Below, piece after piece: positions 15,502 to 21,848 of a stretch of 21,848 bases of DNA. The stretch's first letter is position 1. The number at the start of each line of letters is the position of its first letter. Under the pieces are notes generated by a model. That model made no database searches. It was not told the origin of the DNA and saw only the letters and a list, made by a program, of their open reading frames with translations. Source of the DNA: an uncultured Prevotella sp. (GTDB taxonomy: Bacteria > Bacteroidota > Bacteroidia > Bacteroidales > Bacteroidaceae). The stretch covers positions 1 through 21,848 of the forward strand of contig CAMQBP010000008.1 of assembly GCA_946999025.1 (NCBI GenBank). Reading direction: 5' to 3'. Made by a program: the position numbers and the translations under genes.

Positions 15502-16289
15502 GAAGAAACCTGAAAAAGATAATAACCATCGTACTGGACGTGGTGCTGGGCATCTATCTGGTCTTTGCTTTCACGGCATTCAACATGCCTGATGAGACGG
15601 CCAACGTGTGCACAAAGGTGAGCATCGACATTGCAGACGAAGCCCAAAATGGTTTTATCAATGCCGCAGAAATCAGGGATCGTCTGGAGAAACACAAGCT
15701 CTACCCGCTGGAAAAGCCATTGAGATACGTGGATGCCCGCAAGATAGAGGACATGTTGAAGACCAGTCCGTTTGTCAATACGGCTGAATGTTACAAAACA
15801 CAAAATGGACATGTCAACATCAGCATCACGCAACGAATGCCCATCGTGCGCATCAAGTCGGTTAATGGTGATGACTATTATCTGGACGACAAGGATGCCA
15901 TCATGCCCAACTCCAGTTATACGAGCGACCTTATCATTGCAACTGGCTACATCAACAAATGGTTTGCCACGCACTATGTGTCGGCGCTGAGCAAGGCATT
16001 GATGGGCAACGAGCTCTGGAAAAACCAGATAGAACAAATACATGTTCTACCCGATCGCGGCATAGAGCTGGTTCCCAGGGTGGGCGACCACATCATTTAT
16101 TTGGGTCAGTTGCCCACAAGCAATGACCGAACGAAGCGATTCTCGCTGATTGAGAGCTTCACCAAGCAGAAACTTACACGTCTGGAAAAGTTCTATAAAT
16201 ATGGCCTTTCACAGGCAGGTTGGAACAAATATTCTTACATCAACCTGGAGTTTGACAACCAAATCATCTGCAAAAGACGAAGCAATTGA
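15498..16289 (+). CDS. ftsQ: Cell division protein FtsQ-like (bitopic, POTRA-type)
   Basis: This 263-residue protein lies between murC and ftsA, the FtsQ position. It has a short basic cytoplasmic end (MRRNLKK), one membrane helix at about 8-28, and a periplasmic part. Residues about 38-105 fit a POTRA fold: FINAAEIRDRLEKH, then a helix-strand pair with ARKIEDMLKTSPFVNTAECYKTQNGHVNISITQRMPIVRI. The remainder (105-255) matches the FtsQ beta domain in layout. FtsQ joins FtsL and its FtsB-like partner and recruits them to the septum. It starts with GTG, overlapping the murC stop as GTGA. No ATG is available near the membrane helix, so the GTG start is well supported. The sequence is too divergent from E. 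coli FtsQ for motif-level comparison, as usual in this phylum. Confidence 0.88.
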   Translation: MRRNLKKIITIVLDVVLGIYLVFAFTAFNMPDETANVCTKVSIDIADEAQNGFINAAEIRDRLEKHKLYPLEKPLRYVDARKIEDMLKTSPFVNTAECYKTQNGHVNISITQRMPIVRIKSVNGDDYYLDDKDAIMPNSSYTSDLIIATGYINKWFATHYVSALSKALMGNELWKNQIEQIHVLPDRGIELVPRVGDHIIYLGQLPTSNDRTKRFSLIESFTKQKLTRLEKFYKYGLSQAGWNKYSYINLEFDNQIICKRRSN

Positions 16290-16351
16290 ACGGATGTGAG
16301 AACAAAAGAACATAACACGAACAAAAAGATTTGATAAAGATATAAAAACGT

Positions 16352-17791
16352 ATGGCAAAGGAATTTATCGTAGCTATTGAACTGGGATCGTCAAAAATCA
16401 CAGGTATTGCAGGAAAGAAGAATTCAGATGGCAGCATCTCCATTCTTGCTGTTGTCAAAGAAGATTCCACCTCGTGCATACGCAAAGGTGTAGTTTTCAA
16501 CATTGACAAGACAGTTTTGTGCTTGACCAACATCATCAAGAAGTTGGAAACTACGCTCAAAACCAACATAGCTCGAGTCTATGTCGGTGTCGGAGGACAG
16601 AGCATCCGCAGCGTCAAGAACGTAATCATCAAGGATCTGCCCGCAGATACCGTCGTTAGTCAGGACATGATTAACGAGTTGATGGACGCCAATCGCAGCA
16701 TGACTTACGCTGAACAAGAGATATTGGACGCTGCCACGCAGGAATACAAGGTTGACGCGCTGTACCAATTAGACCCGGTTGGCATTCCTTGCTCAAGACT
16801 GGAGGGTAATTTCCTCAACATACTTTGGCGCAAAACATTCTACAAAAACCTAAACCAATGCCTCAACAAGGCTGGCGTGGAGATAGCCGAACTATATTTA
16901 GCACCACTGGCTTTGGCCGATGCCGTATTGACAGAGGCAGAGAAAAGAACTGGCTGCGTACTGATAGACCTCGGTGCTGACACCACAACCGTACTGGTAT
17001 ATTACAAAAACATCCTGCGCCATCTGGCCGTCATCCCATTGGGTGGCGAGAACATCACCAAGGATATCACCTCCTTGTTGATGGAAGACAGTCAGGCTGA
17101 GCAAATGAAATTGAAATACGCCTCAGCCTACACCGACAACAGTGATATCGATGACAACAAGAAATACCCTATCGATCAAGACAGAAAAGTTGATAGCCGC
17201 AAGTTCATCGAGATTGTAGAATCGCGCCTGCAAGAAATCATTGAGAACGTTTTTTATCAGATTCCAAACGAATATGCCGACAAACTCATTGGCGGAATCA
17301 TCCTCACAGGCGGCGGTTCGAACATGCCCAACATTGAGAAAGCCTTCACCAATCAAGGCCCAACAGAGAAGATTCGCATAGCCAAGTTTGTGAACCAGAA
17401 TATCAATTCCAACCTCCCTGAAATAACAGCTCATACTGGAACGATGAACACCATCCTGGGTTTGCTCGTCAAAGGCGACATCAACTGCGCCGGCGAAGAG
17501 ATAACTGCCGACTTATTCCAAAGCAACGAGGCAAAGCACGTCACGCCAACGCCCGCACCTACCAAAGAGCCTCGACCTTATACTGAGACCTCTGGTACGG
17601 GCATTGTACAGACCGAAGAAGAAAAAGAACTGCTGCGTAAGCAAAAGGAGGAACAGGAAGAAGCTGAACGAAAGGCGCAGGAAGAGGAGCAACGCCGCAT
17701 CGCGGAAGAGAAGAGAGAAAACTCTCCTGTCAACAAATTATGGAAAAGCATTAAAAACTTTGCCAGCAAAATAACCGAAGAGGAAGAATAA
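16352..17791 (+). CDS. ftsA: Cell division protein FtsA
   Basis: This 479-residue actin-like ATPase tethers FtsZ to the membrane and recruits the later divisome. The actin-fold motifs are IELGSSKITG (9-18, phosphate 1), LIDLGADTTTV (204-214, phosphate 2) and ILTGGGSNMP (317-326, adenosine). Residues about 420-457 are a strongly charged Glu/Lys/Arg helix (KEEQEEAERKAQEEEQRR). It ends in a C-terminal amphipathic helix, VNKLWKSIKNFASKI (460-474), the expected membrane-targeting sequence. E. coli FtsA has 420 residues; the extra length here lies in the Pro/Thr linker (about 395-418) and the charged helix. The gene is preceded by a 62-base gap after ftsQ and followed by ftsZ after 51 bases. No promoter element was found in either gap. 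Confidence 0.95.
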   Translation: MAKEFIVAIELGSSKITGIAGKKNSDGSISILAVVKEDSTSCIRKGVVFNIDKTVLCLTNIIKKLETTLKTNIARVYVGVGGQSIRSVKNVIIKDLPADTVVSQDMINELMDANRSMTYAEQEILDAATQEYKVDALYQLDPVGIPCSRLEGNFLNILWRKTFYKNLNQCLNKAGVEIAELYLAPLALADAVLTEAEKRTGCVLIDLGADTTTVLVYYKNILRHLAVIPLGGENITKDITSLLMEDSQAEQMKLKYASAYTDNSDIDDNKKYPIDQDRKVDSRKFIEIVESRLQEIIENVFYQIPNEYADKLIGGIILTGGGSNMPNIEKAFTNQGPTEKIRIAKFVNQNINSNLPEITAHTGTMNTILGLLVKGDINCAGEEITADLFQSNEAKHVTPTPAPTKEPRPYTETSGTGIVQTEEEKELLRKQKEEQEEAERKAQEEEQRRIAEEKRENSPVNKLWKSIKNFASKITEEEE

Positions 17792-17842
17792 GCAGCAGTC
17801 CAATCACTACTTCCCAAGAACGAACCATTAAGAATTACAATT

Positions 17843-19174
17843 ATGTCAGACAATATCAACACCCCTAACATTCTCGATTTCGGAGAACCAGACAAAGCAA
17901 GCAGCATTATCAAGGTAATCGGTGTTGGCGGTGGCGGTGGCAATGCCGTCAACCACATGTACCGCGAAGGCATTCACGACGTTACCTTCGTACTCTGCAA
18001 CACCGACAATCAGGCACTCAACGACAGTCCGGTGCCCTTCCACTTGCAGCTCGGCAAAGAAGGATTGGGAGCCGGTAACAAGCCCGAGAAGGCACGCCTG
18101 GCCGCTGAAGAGAGTCTCGAAGACATCAAAAACATGCTGAACGATGGCACCCGCATGGCATTCATCACGGCCGGTATGGGCGGTGGTACGGGCACAGGAG
18201 CCGCTCCGGTCATTGCCCGCGTGTCCAAGGAACTGGGCATTTTGACCGTTGGCATCGTCACCATTCCTTTCCGCTTTGAAGGCGATAAGAAGATTAACCA
18301 AGCCTTAGATGGTGTGGAGGAGATGGCCAAGCATGTGGATGCCCTGCTGGTGATTAACAACGAACGGCTGCGAGAGATATACCCTGACCTCACTGTGCTC
18401 GACGCTTTCGGCAAAGCCGATGATACCCTGAGCATCGCAGCCAAGAGCATTGCGGAGATAATCACCAACCATGGACTGATTAACCTCGACTTCAACGACG
18501 TGAAAACGGTGCTGAAAGACGGTGGCGTGGCCATCATGAGCACAGGCTTTGGCGAGGGCGAGGGCCGCGTGAAGACTGCCATCGAGGACGCATTGAACTC
18601 TCCGCTGCTGAACGACAACGATATCTTCAACTCCAAAAAGATATTGCTCAGCATCAACTTCTGCAACGAAAAGAACGACAACAGCGGCCTGATGATGGAG
18701 GAAATGAACGATGTGAACGACTTCATGGGACGCTTTGACAGCGACTTTGAAATCAAATGGGGCATCGCCATCGACCCAGACCTCGGCAAGAAGGTGAAAG
18801 TAACTATCCTGGCCACAGGTTTTGGCATCAGCGACGTAGAAGGAATGGACAGTCACATCGGCAAACGTCACTCGCAAGAAGAAGCCATGCGCCTGGCCGA
18901 AGAGGAAGAACGGAAGATACAGCTCATCAACCGCAAGGAGCAATATTACAAGGATGGGAAAAACTCTAAGTACAAACGTCATCCACACGTCTATCTCTTC
19001 AGCAACGAAGACCTCGACAACGAGGATGTCATCCTGGCCGTAGAGAGCTTCCCCACCTACAAACGTACGCGCCAGATGCTGGACGACATACGCAAACAGG
19101 CATCAGGTGAACCCAAGGAACCCGAACAAAAAGAGAACAATGAACCCATACAGGGCCTCATCAGTTTCGAATAA
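17843..19174 (+). CDS. ftsZ: Cell division protein FtsZ (tubulin-like GTPase)
   Basis: This 443-residue GTPase forms the Z ring. The nucleotide-binding domain contains VIGVGGGGGNAVNHM (25-39), CNTDNQAL (52-59) and the tubulin signature GGGTGTG (113-119). The T7 synergy loop is NLDFNDVK (214-221), with both acidic residues that complete the GTPase site of the next subunit. The GTPase core ends near residue 330. A charged linker follows, then SFPTYKRTRQ (402-411), which resembles the conserved FtsZ C-terminal peptide that binds FtsA. Unlike E. coli FtsZ, about 32 further residues follow, ending IQGLISFE. It lies directly downstream of ftsA, as in most bacteria, and is followed by the yqeY-type gene after 53 bases. 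Start ATG is certain from the family's short N-terminal tail. Confidence 0.97.
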   Translation: MSDNINTPNILDFGEPDKASSIIKVIGVGGGGGNAVNHMYREGIHDVTFVLCNTDNQALNDSPVPFHLQLGKEGLGAGNKPEKARLAAEESLEDIKNMLNDGTRMAFITAGMGGGTGTGAAPVIARVSKELGILTVGIVTIPFRFEGDKKINQALDGVEEMAKHVDALLVINNERLREIYPDLTVLDAFGKADDTLSIAAKSIAEIITNHGLINLDFNDVKTVLKDGGVAIMSTGFGEGEGRVKTAIEDALNSPLLNDNDIFNSKKILLSINFCNEKNDNSGLMMEEMNDVNDFMGRFDSDFEIKWGIAIDPDLGKKVKVTILATGFGISDVEGMDSHIGKRHSQEEAMRLAEEEERKIQLINRKEQYYKDGKNSKYKRHPHVYLFSNEDLDNEDVILAVESFPTYKRTRQMLDDIRKQASGEPKEPEQKENNEPIQGLISFE

Positions 19175-19227
19175 AACAACATACACCGACGACCACTCGT
19201 CAACAAATACAATAAAACATCAAACAA

Positions 19228-19677
19228 ATGGCACTATTTGAAAAGGTTAGCGAAGACATCAAAACCGCAATGAAAGAGCGCGACAAGGTAGCACTTGACA
19301 CGCTGCGTAACATCAAAAAAGTTTTCCTCGAGGCCAAAACAGCACCGGGAGCCAACGATACATTGGAGGATGCAGACGCCTTGAAGATTATCCAGAAGCT
19401 GGCCAAGCAAGGCAAAGAATCGGCACAGACGTACATAGACGCAGGCCGACAGGACCTTGCTGATGCTGAATTAGCACAGGTCTCGGTCATCGAGCGCTAT
19501 CTGCCCGAGCAACTGTCGGAAGCTGAAATAGAGAAAATCGTTAAGACCATCATCGAGCAAACGGGTGCTGCAAGCATGAAGGATATGGGAAAAGTCATGG
19601 GAATGGCCAACAAACAATTGGCTGGCAAGGCCGATGGCAAAACCATTTCAAGCATCGTTAAAAAGTTGCTCGCATAA
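19228..19677 (+). CDS. GatB/YqeY domain-containing protein
   Basis: This 149-residue protein consists of a single YqeY/GatB-tail domain. Marks are the N-terminal helix LFEKVSEDIKTAMKERDKVALDTLRNIKK (3-31), the VIERYLPEQLSEAEIEKIV stretch, and the C-terminal MGKVMGMANKQLAGKADGKTISSIVKKLL. The same domain forms the tRNA-binding tail of the amidotransferase subunit GatB, but free-standing YqeY proteins have no firmly established role; tRNA or aminoacyl-tRNA handling is a guess. It follows ftsZ by 53 bases on the same strand and precedes a strong terminator, so it is probably the last gene of the dcw transcript. Intact and of normal length. Confidence 0.9.
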   Translation: MALFEKVSEDIKTAMKERDKVALDTLRNIKKVFLEAKTAPGANDTLEDADALKIIQKLAKQGKESAQTYIDAGRQDLADAELAQVSVIERYLPEQLSEAEIEKIVKTIIEQTGAASMKDMGKVMGMANKQLAGKADGKTISSIVKKLLA

Positions 19678-19709
19678 TTCTTACATTCGGTTTCGCCATC
19701 CACGAAACC

Positions 19710-19764
19710 AACGGCAAGAACTCTTTGAAACACTATATATCAAAGAGTTCTTGCCGTTTTCTTT
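19710..19764 (+). terminator. Intrinsic terminator of the dcw-yqeY transcript
   Basis: A perfect 19-bp stem is formed by 19710-19728 (AACGGCAAGAACTCTTTGA) and 19740-19758, with an 11-base loop. The T-rich tail (TTTTCTTTTT) runs from the end of the right arm. The opposite strand has no T-run after the stem, so it should act on plus-strand transcription only. It lies 33 bases after the yqeY stop. Confidence 0.9.
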
Positions 19765-19776
19765 TTCCTTGAAAAT

Positions 19777-19887
19777 CAACTCATTGGTACTTGTCCGGCA
19801 ACAGCATTGAGTTTGGGCTGCAAAGTCATACACTTTGCACGCCAAAAGCATGCAGATTGGCACCCAAACGCAATGACTTTGTCAAGC
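19777..19887 (+). repeat. Second 22-base-period tandem repeat array, between yqeY terminator and recO
   Basis: Units start at 19800, 19822, 19844 and 19866, exactly 22 bases apart. Cores are AACAGCATTGAGTTTG, AAAGTCATACACTTTG, AAAAGCATGCAGATTG and AAACGCAATGACTTTG, with 6-base variable parts. A further degenerate unit starts at 19777 (23 bases earlier). GCAAAGT (19820-19826) and ACTTTGC (19832-19838) form a perfect 7-bp stem with a 5-base loop. CAAAGTCAT (19821-19829) is also the reverse complement of ATGACTTTG (19873-19881). Period and core match the array at 10017-10128, though the units are more diverged. It lies between convergent gene ends, 33 bases before the recO stop. Confidence 0.7.
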
Positions 19888-19919
19888 CAGTCCACAAAGG
19901 CCTGAGAATCAACCGATGG

Positions 19920-20645
19920 CTACTGGAACAAATCTTGCAACACCGAGAGCGATTTCAGTTCGGGGAACGAAGGGATGTGCAAACGATAGTAGCGCAATAT
20001 CAAGTTGGCGCAACGATTTCGCTCCTCGCGGGAAAAGCGGAAAAGGTGCATCGTTTCATAGTTCATCCGCATCAGTTGGCTGATCTTCGCCGCCTCGTTT
20101 GGGGGAATAAAGTCGGGATGTAAGGGAACGAGAGAGCAGAACACGCCGTTGCGAAGGTCGAAGAAATCGCCCGCATGCCAGTTCTCAAGATTTGGATAAA
20201 ACCCGATGAAGCGCGTCAGATGCATCATGAACACCAGATGAAAGTTTGCGAAAGCCCCCTCCGCCGAATCCAACCAACGAATGCTGTTCTCCACATATTG
20301 ATACAATGCCCCCACCTCATGCTCGCCACGCACACTGAAATACAAGAACTCTGACAAGAACAAGGAGATGGACAACTTATAAGAATTGAAAGGTATGGTA
20401 GAGAACGGATAGGCCAGCCGCATCTCCTTGATGCGCTGCAACTGCTTGTTAGGCCGCTCGTCAAACTCGATGTCCAAGATGGTGAGCGGCTGAAAATAGG
20501 GCTTACCTACCCTGCCGCCCTTGCCCGTGCGCATACGCTGTATAAAAGAGACGTTCCCCATAGACTGGGTGAACAAATCTGTAATCAGCTGAGAATCGCC
20601 ATATTTGATGGTGCGTAGTACGATAGCTTGCGTCTTTACTAACAT
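19920..20645 (-). CDS. recO: DNA repair protein RecO
   Basis: This 241-residue protein is of the RecO family, which helps RecR load RecA onto SSB-coated single-stranded DNA and anneals DNA strands. The N-terminal OB-fold begins LVKTQAIVLRTIKYGDSQLITDLFTQ, the family's hallmark opening, and is followed by an all-helical C-terminal part. The zinc-finger cysteines of some RecO proteins are not evident. I start at the ATG at 20643-20645. An upstream ATG (20684) would add 13 residues before the conserved first strand, and the likely transcript start (-7 element at 20666-20673) falls downstream of that codon. It converges with the dcw-yqeY transcript. No terminator was recognised after its stop; the repeat array lies there. 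Confidence 0.9.
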   Translation of the reverse strand: MLVKTQAIVLRTIKYGDSQLITDLFTQSMGNVSFIQRMRTGKGGRVGKPYFQPLTILDIEFDERPNKQLQRIKEMRLAYPFSTIPFNSYKLSISLFLSEFLYFSVRGEHEVGALYQYVENSIRWLDSAEGAFANFHLVFMMHLTRFIGFYPNLENWHAGDFFDLRNGVFCSLVPLHPDFIPPNEAAKISQLMRMNYETMHLFRFSREERNRCANLILRYYRLHIPSFPELKSLSVLQDLFQ

Positions 20646-20665
20646 CTGAACGTGGGTTTGAATGA

Positions 20666-20692
20666 CAAAAATACTGATTTTCATACATTCAA
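20666..20692 (-). promoter_or_regulatory. recO promoter
   Basis: On the minus strand TTG (20690-20692) and TATTTTTG (20666-20673) are separated by 16 bases, resembling the Bacteroidota -33/-7 pair, though the spacer is a little short. The transcript would begin about 14 bases before the recO ATG. Confidence 0.5.
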
Positions 20693-20712
20693 TGAAAAAT
20701 TACAGCATAAAA

Positions 20713-20744
20713 TTTGGTCGGTAAGGAAAAATGTCATAACTTTG
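20713..20744 (+). promoter_or_regulatory. Promoter of tRNA-Glu and rpsT
   Basis: TTTG (20713-20716), a 20-base spacer and TAACTTTG (20737-20744) form the best -33/-7 match in the window. The transcript would start about 15 bases before the mature tRNA 5' end. As rpsT begins only 30 bases after the tRNA, the same promoter probably serves both. Confidence 0.7.
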
Positions 20745-20765
20745 CACCCGCTAATCAAATGGCAC

Positions 20766-20837
20766 GGTCCCTTCGTCTATCGGTTAGGACGTGAGATTTT
20801 CATTCTCAAAAGAGCAGTTCGACTCTGCTAGGGACTA
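20766..20837 (+). tRNA. tRNA-Glu, anticodon UUC
   Basis: A complete 72-base cloverleaf can be drawn. The acceptor stem is GGTCCCT/AGGGACT with a terminal G-U pair. The D arm is GTC-TATCGGTTAG-GAC. The anticodon arm is TGAGA-TTTTCAT-TCTCA with anticodon TTC. The variable loop is AAAG, the T arm is AGCAG-TTCGACT-CTGCT, and the discriminator is A. The CCA end is not encoded (the DNA continues CAC). It lies just upstream of rpsT. Confidence 0.95.
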
Positions 20838-20867
20838 CACAAAAGAAATAAAAGAACTTAATAGAAG

Positions 20868-21122
20868 ATGGCAAATCACAAATCATCACTTAAAAGAATC
20901 CGTCAGGACAAAGTTAAGACTTTGCACAACAAATATTATGCAAAGACCATGCGTAATGCAGTGCGCAAGTTGCGCGCAATGACCGACAAGGATGAAGCTG
21001 TCAAGCTGTATCCTGAAGTACAGAAGATGGTAGACAAGCTGGCCAAGACCAATGGCATCCACAAAAACAAGGCTGCCAACTTGAAGTCAAGCCTCTGCAA
21101 GCACATCAGCAAACTCGCATAA
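20868..21122 (+). CDS. rpsT: 30S ribosomal protein S20
   Basis: This 84-residue, very basic protein begins MANHKSSLKRIRQDKVKTLHNK, the normal S20 start, and ends in the helical NKAANLKSSLCKHISKLA. S20 is a helical-bundle protein that binds 16S rRNA early in assembly of the small subunit. The length equals the family's usual 83-90. It begins 30 bases after tRNA-Glu with no promoter element in between, so it is probably expressed from the tRNA promoter and released by tRNA processing. A stem-loop with a GAAA loop follows 24 bases after the stop. gyrB lies further downstream on its own promoter. Confidence 0.96.
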   Translation: MANHKSSLKRIRQDKVKTLHNKYYAKTMRNAVRKLRAMTDKDEAVKLYPEVQKMVDKLAKTNGIHKNKAANLKSSLCKHISKLA

Positions 21123-21146
21123 GTCCATCTGACGACCCTACATACA

Positions 21147-21178
21147 AAGGTTACATTTCGAAAGAAGTGTAACCTTTT
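21147..21178 (+). terminator. Stem-loop after rpsT (probable terminator or 3' end stabiliser)
   Basis: A 14-bp stem pairs 21147-21160 with 21165-21178, including one G-U pair, around the GNRA-type loop GAAA. The outer ten pairs (AAAGGTTACA/TGTAACCTTT) are perfect. The stem ends in CCTTTT, but no longer T-tract follows, so termination may be weak or assisted. Confidence 0.65.
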
Positions 21179-21424
21179 GAGGTTTCACCCACTTCAACCG
21201 CGACTCCGTTGAAACGACACAGCGTCCCTCCCAAACTTCAAGCAGGCGATTCGTCACACATTCGTCGCCGACCATCACAGACTACTAAGTAGGCAAGAGC
21301 CACAAAATACCAGAAAACAGAAAAACTTTATTCGCATCTTTAAACCACATAAAAAAGGCAGACGCACGCCAGTCTTTTACGCATTTTTAGCAACAAAACA
21401 TTTCCTCATTTGACGGTAATTTCG

Positions 21425-21432
21425 TATCTTTG
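21425..21432 (+). promoter_or_regulatory. -7 promoter element of gyrB
   Basis: TATCTTTG followed by C matches TAnnTTTG exactly and lies 25 bases before the gyrB ATG. A TTTG at 21409-21412 is only 12 bases upstream, too close to be the paired -33 element, so only the -7 part is supported. Confidence 0.6.
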
Positions 21433-21457
21433 CATATCATAATATACAAAACGACAA

Positions 21458-21848
21458 ATGGCAGAAAATCAGAATACCGAAAACAATTATTCGGCCAGTA
21501 ACATCCAAGTATTGGAAGGACTTGAGGCTGTTCGCAAACGCCCTGCAATGTACATCGGTGACATCAGTGAGAAGGGTCTCCATCACCTGATTAACGAGAC
21601 CGTGGACAACTCTATTGACGAAGCGATGGCAGGCTATTGCACCGATATTAAAGTGACCATCAACGATGACGAATCAATTACTGTACAAGACAACGGTCGA
21701 GGCATTCCCGTCGACCAGCACGCAAAACTGCACAAGTCGGCCCTGGAAGTGGTCATGACGGTACTCCATGCTGGCGGAAAGTTCGACAAAGGGTCGTACA
21801 AAGTCAGCGGTGGTCTGCACGGAGTTGGTGTAAGTTGCGTTAACGCCC
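21458..21848 (+). CDS. gyrB: DNA gyrase subunit B (5' part, runs off the window)
   Basis: The ATG at 21458 opens a frame that runs to the right edge, giving 130 residues. It is the N-terminal GHKL ATPase domain of GyrB: NIQVLEGLEAVRKRPAMYIG (16-35), LHHLINETVDNSIDEAMAGY with the catalytic Glu/Asn block, VQDNGRGIPVD, the LHAGGKFDKGSYKVSGG stretch and LHGVGVSCVNA. Gyrase introduces negative supercoils using ATP, together with GyrA. The paralogue ParE shares the fold, but the VLEGLEAVRKRPAMYIGD opening and the rpsT neighbour favour GyrB. The catalytic remainder and the Toprim domain lie outside the window. Confidence 0.93.
   Translation, partial: MAENQNTENNYSASNIQVLEGLEAVRKRPAMYIGDISEKGLHHLINETVDNSIDEAMAGYCTDIKVTINDDESITVQDNGRGIPVDQHAKLHKSALEVVMTVLHAGGKFDKGSYKVSGGLHGVGVSCVNA

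Larger units (their letters stand above)
21123..21457. other. Intergenic region between rpsT and gyrB
   Basis: This 335-base stretch has no gene I can support. After the rpsT stem-loop, 21185-21300 is GC-moderate with small symmetries only: TTCAAC/GTTGAA (21194-21199 and 21209-21214), GGCGA/TCGCC (21245-21249 and 21265-21269) and CTACT-A-AGTAG (near 21281). From about 21300 it becomes AT-rich, leading into the gyrB promoter. No tRNA or recognised RNA is seen. Confidence 0.55.

Noticed and set aside
18010..18828. 272-codon open frame antisense to ftsZ
   Set aside because: Overlaps the conserved FtsZ GTPase domain; Ser/Pro/Met-rich composition reflects the complementary codons.
19829..19837. 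Promoter-like TACACTTTG within the second repeat array
   Set aside because: It has one base too many for TAnnTTTG and points to no gene on the plus strand; the similarity to the tRNA-Glu promoter region (GTCATAACTTTGCAC) is probably coincidental.
20646..20684. Upstream ATG for recO adding 13 residues
   Set aside because: The likely -7 element lies within this stretch, so the transcript should start after that codon, and the conserved RecO opening begins at the later ATG.

Overview
The window is a Bacteroidota chromosome segment, most likely order Bacteroidales and close to Prevotella. Three things point there. The gene order mraZ-rsmH-ftsL-ftsI-murE-mraY-murD-ftsW-murG-murC-ftsQ-ftsA-ftsZ lacks murF, ddl and murB. 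Several intergenic regions carry the Bacteroidota -7 promoter element TAnnTTTG. The flanking genes (glycine-lipid acyltransferases, a GH92 lipoprotein, tRNA-Glu/rpsT/gyrB) are also typical. Species assignment is inference.

Layout. Positions 1-740 (minus strand) hold the 5' part of a secreted GH92 alpha-mannosidase-like lipoprotein. Positions 893-2840 (minus) hold a two-gene unit for glycine-lipid-type aminolipids: an O-acyltransferase (glsA-like) followed by an N-acyltransferase (glsB-like). A 324-base divergent intergenic region separates this unit from mraZ. It carries a -7 element for each direction and, for mraZ, phased TGGGG boxes that match the known MraZ operator pattern.

Positions 3165-19174 (plus) are a complete division and cell wall (dcw) cluster. 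Overlaps and near-contacts (rsmH/ftsL, ftsL/ftsI, murD/ftsW, murC/ftsQ) suggest translational coupling. MurE, MurD and MurC build the UDP-MurNAc-peptide; MraY and MurG make lipid I and lipid II; FtsW and FtsI polymerise and cross-link septal peptidoglycan; FtsL and FtsQ are bitopic divisome scaffolds; FtsA and FtsZ form the cytoplasmic ring. A GatB/YqeY-domain gene follows ftsZ, and a strong hairpin terminator closes the run.

Positions 19920-20645 (minus) hold recO, convergent with the cluster. Beyond it on the plus strand are tRNA-Glu(UUC), rpsT (ribosomal protein S20) and the 5' part of gyrB, which runs off the window.

The least expected structure is a short tandem repeat with a 22-base period: about 16 conserved bases plus 6 variable. 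It occurs as an array in two separate intergenic places, between mraY and murD and between the yqeY terminator and recO. The units are degenerate dyads (CAAA...TTTG ends), and each array contains one exact 7-bp stem/5-base loop hairpin. I do not recognise this element from memory. Apart from it and the MraZ boxes, the window is an ordinary conserved core region with no mobile element or CRISPR array.
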